Shown here: positions 60,681-64,000 of the stretch, piece after piece
Layout of the letters: every line of letters begins with the position of its first letter
How positions within the stretch are numbered: position 1 is the stretch's first letter
DNA from: an uncultured Pedobacter sp.
GTDB taxonomy: Bacteria; Bacteroidota; Bacteroidia; Sphingobacteriales; Sphingobacteriaceae
Assembly: GCF_913776295.1 (NCBI RefSeq)
Contig: NZ_CAJYOJ010000045.1
Location: 1 to 64,000, forward strand
DNA length: 64,000 bases
Direction of reading: 5' to 3'
Translations under genes and position numbers: made by a program
Notes under the pieces: generated by a model
Told to the model about the DNA's origin: nothing
Seen by the model: the letters and a program-made list of their open reading frames with translations, nothing else
The model's database searches: none

Positions 60681-62000
60681 CTATTTGGCCTTAATCCATG
60701 AGGTGAGATCGTTGACCAAAGTTTCGGATACGCTTACAGCCGCCTGGTATTGAGCCATCGTCCCCTTTTCCGTTTGAGGACTCAACAGGTGATTCAAATC
60801 CGGATAAAATTTAAGTACCACATTTTTCTTTTTACCCAAAGCCTCATTCCATAAATCAAAATCTACTTTGCCTACCTGAAAATCATTACCGCCTTGCAAG
60901 ATGTATATCTTAGGTTTCGAAAGGCTTTTAGCTACCGCAACCTGGTTGTAGCTATTTAAATCTGTCCAGTATTTTGCTGGCAGGCCTAAAATGATAGAGT
61001 CAGGTTTTATGGTCGTTCCCAACTGTGAAATTCTGCTTTTATCAATCTCCACAGCAGCATCGGCCAATTGTTTTCTAAAGGCAGCCGTGGTATCATTGAC
61101 CAGATCGAACATATACTTATTCTGATCAACAATAATATCGGTTAATTTTCTTGCTGGTGCTGCGGCCAAAACAATCCCTGCCAAATCCGGTGTCAGAGTT
61201 GCTATTTTAGGAGCCAGCATTCCACCCAAACTATGACCGAATACATAAACAGCTTTTGGATCAACCCCAACTACTGTTTTAGCAAGTGCAATAGCTGCGG
61301 TTGCATCATCCAGCACCTCTTCTTTTACCGTAAAAGCCTTGTTAAATTCGTTAGGATAGATCAAAGTTCGTTTTACATATCTGACGGAAGCAATTCCTTT
61401 AGAGGCTAAACCGCCAGCCAGATCTTTAAAAGGTTTATTTGCACCAACCGTTTCATCCATATCAGCAGGTCCGGAGCCATGTACAAAAACCACAACAGGA
61501 AAATTTTTGGCGTTTTTAGGGGTCGTAATAATGGCGGCCAATTGTTTTCCAGCCGGACCGATATATACTGACTTTTCCTGATATAAACTGGTATCTACAT
61601 AGGTCGGCTTTAGATAAGAAGATGTTTTTCGGGAAGGTGCCAGGAATATTCCGACAATTTTCTGTTGTTTATTAAAACCCAAAATAAAGTTCTGATCACC
61701 GTTGGCAAATTTACCCTCCACCGTTACAGCAAAAAAATCGCCCTGGGCTTTACTTTGAATGGCATCTAACGATTCCGCCTTTCCATATTTCTTGCCGATA
61801 TCGCCCCAAAGTTTCTTGAGGTTTTCCTCTGTCAGTTTCGTTTTTAAAGTATCATCAAAGAAAGCATGGGCATCTTTAAATTTTTCTTCCTGTAAGAGCT
61901 TAAAAAAGTCGTTTGCACCATTGAAAAGCTGGATCACATTCTGAGAAAATGCTGAGGTGGTTAGTAATAAAGCAACTATTAATAAAATGCCCTTTTTCAT
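60681..62000 (-). CDS. Exported alpha/beta hydrolase with N-terminal DUF3887 domain
   Basis: A 439-residue secreted or periplasmic hydrolase. A signal peptide (ends ...TTSAFSQ) is followed by a DUF3887-type domain (about 25-120; FKDAHAFFDDTLKTKLTEENLKKLWGDIG pattern) and an alpha/beta-hydrolase domain. The oxyanion-hole motif is VFVHGSGPADMDETVG, the nucleophile elbow is FGHSLGGMLAP, and the catalytic His is in YPDLNHLLSP. The substrate is unknown; relatives include esterases and dienelactone-hydrolase-like enzymes. Confidence 0.88.
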   Translation of the reverse strand: MKKGILLIVALLLTTSAFSQNVIQLFNGANDFFKLLQEEKFKDAHAFFDDTLKTKLTEENLKKLWGDIGKKYGKAESLDAIQSKAQGDFFAVTVEGKFANGDQNFILGFNKQQKIVGIFLAPSRKTSSYLKPTYVDTSLYQEKSVYIGPAGKQLAAIITTPKNAKNFPVVVFVHGSGPADMDETVGANKPFKDLAGGLASKGIASVRYVKRTLIYPNEFNKAFTVKEEVLDDATAAIALAKTVVGVDPKAVYVFGHSLGGMLAPKIATLTPDLAGIVLAAAPARKLTDIIVDQNKYMFDLVNDTTAAFRKQLADAAVEIDKSRISQLGTTIKPDSIILGLPAKYWTDLNSYNQVAVAKSLSKPKIYILQGGNDFQVGKVDFDLWNEALGKKKNVVLKFYPDLNHLLSPQTEKGTMAQYQAAVSVSETLVNDLTSWIKAK

Positions 62001-62291
62001 CCGTATATTTTGTTTTAATGATAATGAGATGTTTTGCTTTATCCTTTTGAGGATCTAAAGCCATGAAAATTCAAGTATATGTTTGGTTGTTTACAATACC
62101 CAAAGTTAACAATATTTGGTTCTGAAAGGATGCTTCCTTAATCAGTGCTTTAGTTTTAACTAATTTTAACATTTTTAATGCCTGGTTCTTTTTTTAGATC
62201 TGGCCGATTTAAAAAAAAACAAAAAAAATAAAGCTGAACACAATATATTCTATTTACAGCGTTTATGTATGTGAGAGCGTTAATTTAGATG

Positions 62292-62330
62292 ACGGGGATA
62301 CTGCCTGAGGGTGGAATCCCCGTTTCTTTT
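62292..62330 (+). other. Terminator-like hairpin, possible small RNA 3' end
   Basis: Stem ACGGGGAT (62292-62299) and ATCCCCGT (62316-62323), 8 bp perfect, then TTCTTTTT. No plus-strand gene lies upstream (the flanking genes are both on the minus strand), so if this is a terminator it would end an unannotated RNA beginning after about 62200. The gap 62001-62465 also holds a hairpin at 62370-62395 and the terminator at 62405; no reading frame was found. Confidence 0.3.
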
Positions 62331-62404
62331 TGGCAAAAATGCAAAGGCATGAGCAGAGATGCATAGGGCAAAGCTCAAAGGTTCCCGCCCTTTGCTACCA
62401 GGCA

Positions 62405-62443
62405 TAAAAAAAGGGACATTGTTAAAAAACGTCCCTTTTTTTG
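62405..62443. terminator. Bidirectional terminator
   Basis: AAAAAAAGGGAC, loop of about 13, GTCCCTTTTTTT. It lies 23 bp after the stop of the minus-strand gene at 62466 and works equally on the plus strand. Confidence 0.9.
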
Positions 62444-62465
62444 ATATATGATGGAGTTAAGAATT

Positions 62466-62855
62466 TTAGCTTTCTTTATCTGTAAAGTCAATTGGTTTCT
62501 TTTCAAAATATTGATCAAAGTTTTGAACTTTTTTAGGTTTTAAGATGATATACAAGCCTAAACCGATCAATACCATTGGCATGCTGATTCTAAACAGATT
62601 AAAATCAAAAATGTTTATTGCTTTAAAAGTAAATAAGCCTCCGATAATAGTCAACGCCAACCAACCGCTACCCTGGAAGTCTTTACGATAACCCATCCAC
62701 AAACCGATACCTAACATAATAGTGTGCCATCTCAAAATCCAATGTGGGATATCTATCCCCGAGTTTCTTAATAAGAACACCGAACCGATGGCAATGATTA
62801 AAATGCCTAGACCGAACTGTTTATCTGCGTGATTTTTTTTGATTAAATTTTCCAT
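62466..62855 (-). CDS. Small LiaF-type/DUF5668 membrane protein
   Basis: A 129-residue protein with four hydrophobic segments (about 14-30, 41-57, 68-84, 92-108) and a polar tail ending KPIDFTDKES. FGLGILIIAIGSVFLLRNSGIDIP is the LiaI-LiaF-like or DUF5668 membrane motif, as in the PspC and LiaF-like genes at 7.7-9.4 kb, but with no soluble domain. The role is unknown. Confidence 0.78.
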   Translation of the reverse strand: MENLIKKNHADKQFGLGILIIAIGSVFLLRNSGIDIPHWILRWHTIMLGIGLWMGYRKDFQGSGWLALTIIGGLFTFKAINIFDFNLFRISMPMVLIGLGLYIILKPKKVQNFDQYFEKKPIDFTDKES

Positions 62856-63126
62856 GACCGTTTTGTTTTATGATTCAAATGTAGCATGAATCACTATGCC
62901 TGAGAATGGCTTTTCCCTCAGTAGGGATATTTTATCGGTAAGCGAAATAAAATTATCGGTAAAAAATTTCCGGAAATTAAAGGAGAGAGGAATTTATCGG
63001 TGAAATTGTCAGTTTTCCGACGGAAACACAGAGAACGCAGAATTAAAACCAAATTCTTATAAGCGATAATGCGTGATGCTTGACTTATTATTCCCCGTGC
63101 CAATAAAACAATAAGGAGTACAAATT

Positions 63127-63292
63127 TACTAATGACTATGAACCAATATCCAGTCCTCAGTTCGCAGTTGTCAGTCAACCAATTTAAACAATTAACCATT
63201 TAACCATATCAATGCTATGAACAAGTAAACTCTTGATCAATGACCAATAGACTACTCACCAATAAACCAACGGCTAATGAACGACTAAACTA
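63127..63292. repeat. Intergenic word repeats before rpiA's 3' end
   Basis: Words AATGACTATGAACCAAT, CAGTTCGCAGTTGTCAGTC, AACAATTAACCATTTAACC, ATCAATGACCAATAGAC and CTCACCAATAAACC. They resemble those at 34066-34190 and, in the TTAACC part, those in ispG at 5366. They fill most of the gap 62856-63295, with no gene. Confidence 0.6.
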
Positions 63293-63295
63293 ACA

Positions 63296-63985
63296 TTATT
63301 CAAAAATGATCAAATCCGTTCCATTACTCATAATTACTTTTGAAGTGAGGTTAACGAATAAACCATGAGCCAATATTCCGTTAATCTGATTTAAGTTAGA
63401 AGCTAATTTTGCAGGATCATCAATCAGGCCAAAATCAGCGTCAATAATCAGGTTTCCATTGTCGGTAATAAATGCCTGGTGATCTACGGTTCTTAATATA
63501 CCGCTTCCGCCAAGTTTGTTAATTTGATCGAATACATATTGATAAGCCAGCGGAATTACCTCAACGGGAACAGTAAAAGCACCCAGTTTTTTAACTTTTT
63601 TTGACGAGTCGGTAATGATGATGGCATTTTTACTCAATGAAGCAACTATCTTCTCTCTGAATAGCGCACCGCCGCCGCCTTTAATCAGGTCAAGTGATGC
63701 TGTAAATTCGTCTGCCCCATCAATACTGATATCAATCTGGCTCAAGCGCCCAAGATCGAGAACTTCAATGCCAAGCGATTTTGCGAGTTCTTCGGTTCGA
63801 ATGGAACTGGCAGCTGCTTTTATCTGAAGTCCGTCTTTTACACGTTTACCCAATTCAATGATGGCGAAAGTCGTGGTAGAACCCGTGCCCAAGCCAACTA
63901 CATCGCCATCTTTAACAAATTTTACTGCAGCCCGGGCAGCTGACAATTTCTCCGCATCCTGTTGATTTTTATCTGTAATAGCCAT
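63296..63985 (-). CDS. rpiA: Ribose-5-phosphate isomerase A
   Basis: Interconverts ribose 5-phosphate and ribulose 5-phosphate in the pentose phosphate pathway. The 229-residue protein shows VGLGTGSTTTFAI, SIDGADEFTASLDLIKGGGGA, and the catalytic Glu/Lys region LFREKIVASLSKNAIIITDSSK. C-terminal landmarks are DADFGLIDDPAKL and GILAHGLFVNL. The gene begins 15 bp from the window's edge, so upstream context is not visible. Confidence 0.96.
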   Translation of the reverse strand: MAITDKNQQDAEKLSAARAAVKFVKDGDVVGLGTGSTTTFAIIELGKRVKDGLQIKAAASSIRTEELAKSLGIEVLDLGRLSQIDISIDGADEFTASLDLIKGGGGALFREKIVASLSKNAIIITDSSKKVKKLGAFTVPVEVIPLAYQYVFDQINKLGGSGILRTVDHQAFITDNGNLIIDADFGLIDDPAKLASNLNQINGILAHGLFVNLTSKVIMSNGTDLIIFE

Positions 63986-64000
63986 AAAAGTAAAAATAGG

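Overview
The window is chromosomal DNA of a Bacteroidota bacterium, most likely a Pedobacter-like member of Sphingobacteriaceae. Supporting signs are a SusC/SusD pair, a TamB gene followed by a lipoprotein-type Omp85 partner (TamL), an ftsX-DUF3098-uppP-truB-ribF cluster, the long form of IspG, and promoters of the Bacteroidota type (TTTG, about 18 bp, TAnnTTTG). The genus is inferred from gene content and protein flavour; no rRNA lies in the window. No transposase, phage, CRISPR, tRNA or rRNA gene was recognised.

Layout. 0-7 kb: hemA, a DoxX-like protein, an alpha/beta hydrolase, a YbdG-type mechanosensitive channel and ispG. 7-10.2 kb: a minus-strand run of SDR, PspC, LiaF-like and RDD/GYF_2 membrane proteins. 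10.2-15 kb: MlaE/MlaF lipid transporter, an orphan DUF2281 antitoxin-like gene, an RlmI-like methyltransferase, an unknown lipoprotein and msrA. 15-18.5 kb: an acyl-CoA dehydrogenase-family protein, a PnuC-family transporter controlled by a TPP riboswitch (so probably a thiamine transporter, PnuT), and a thioredoxin-fold protein without CXXC. 18.7-34 kb: parC, a 429-bp tandem repeat, cdd, tamB-tamL-yihY and parE. 34-43 kb: an APC permease, a GPH/MFS symporter and susD-susC. 43-48.7 kb: a DEAD-box helicase with a structured leader, leuS and a small lipoprotein. 48.8-54.1 kb: ftsX-DUF3098-[toxin-antitoxin]-uppP-truB-yitT-ribF. 54-64 kb: a PIN toxin with a broken antitoxin, a Kef-type antiporter, DUF2157, yjbQ, a second yihY, a DUF3887 hydrolase, a small membrane protein and rpiA.

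The most unusual signal is not a gene. Short word-like repeats (AGTCCGAAGTCC, TTAACTGGTTAAC, AACCCTAAACCCT, TGACCAATGACC types) occur between genes and also inside functional sequence. They are inserted in frame in ispG (twice), leuS and ribF, and they fill the variable P3 arm of the TPP riboswitch without touching its conserved core. Separately, dispersed inverted-repeat elements with GTCATT...AATGAC-type ends sit in most long gaps.

A second theme is decay of toxin-antitoxin genes. One PIN toxin carries an in-frame TAG. Another PIN toxin is intact, but its antitoxin frame has an in-frame TAA followed by a restart ATG. A third antitoxin-like gene has no toxin. LeuRS also appears to carry an AT-rich insertion of up to about 100 codons before its KMSKS region.
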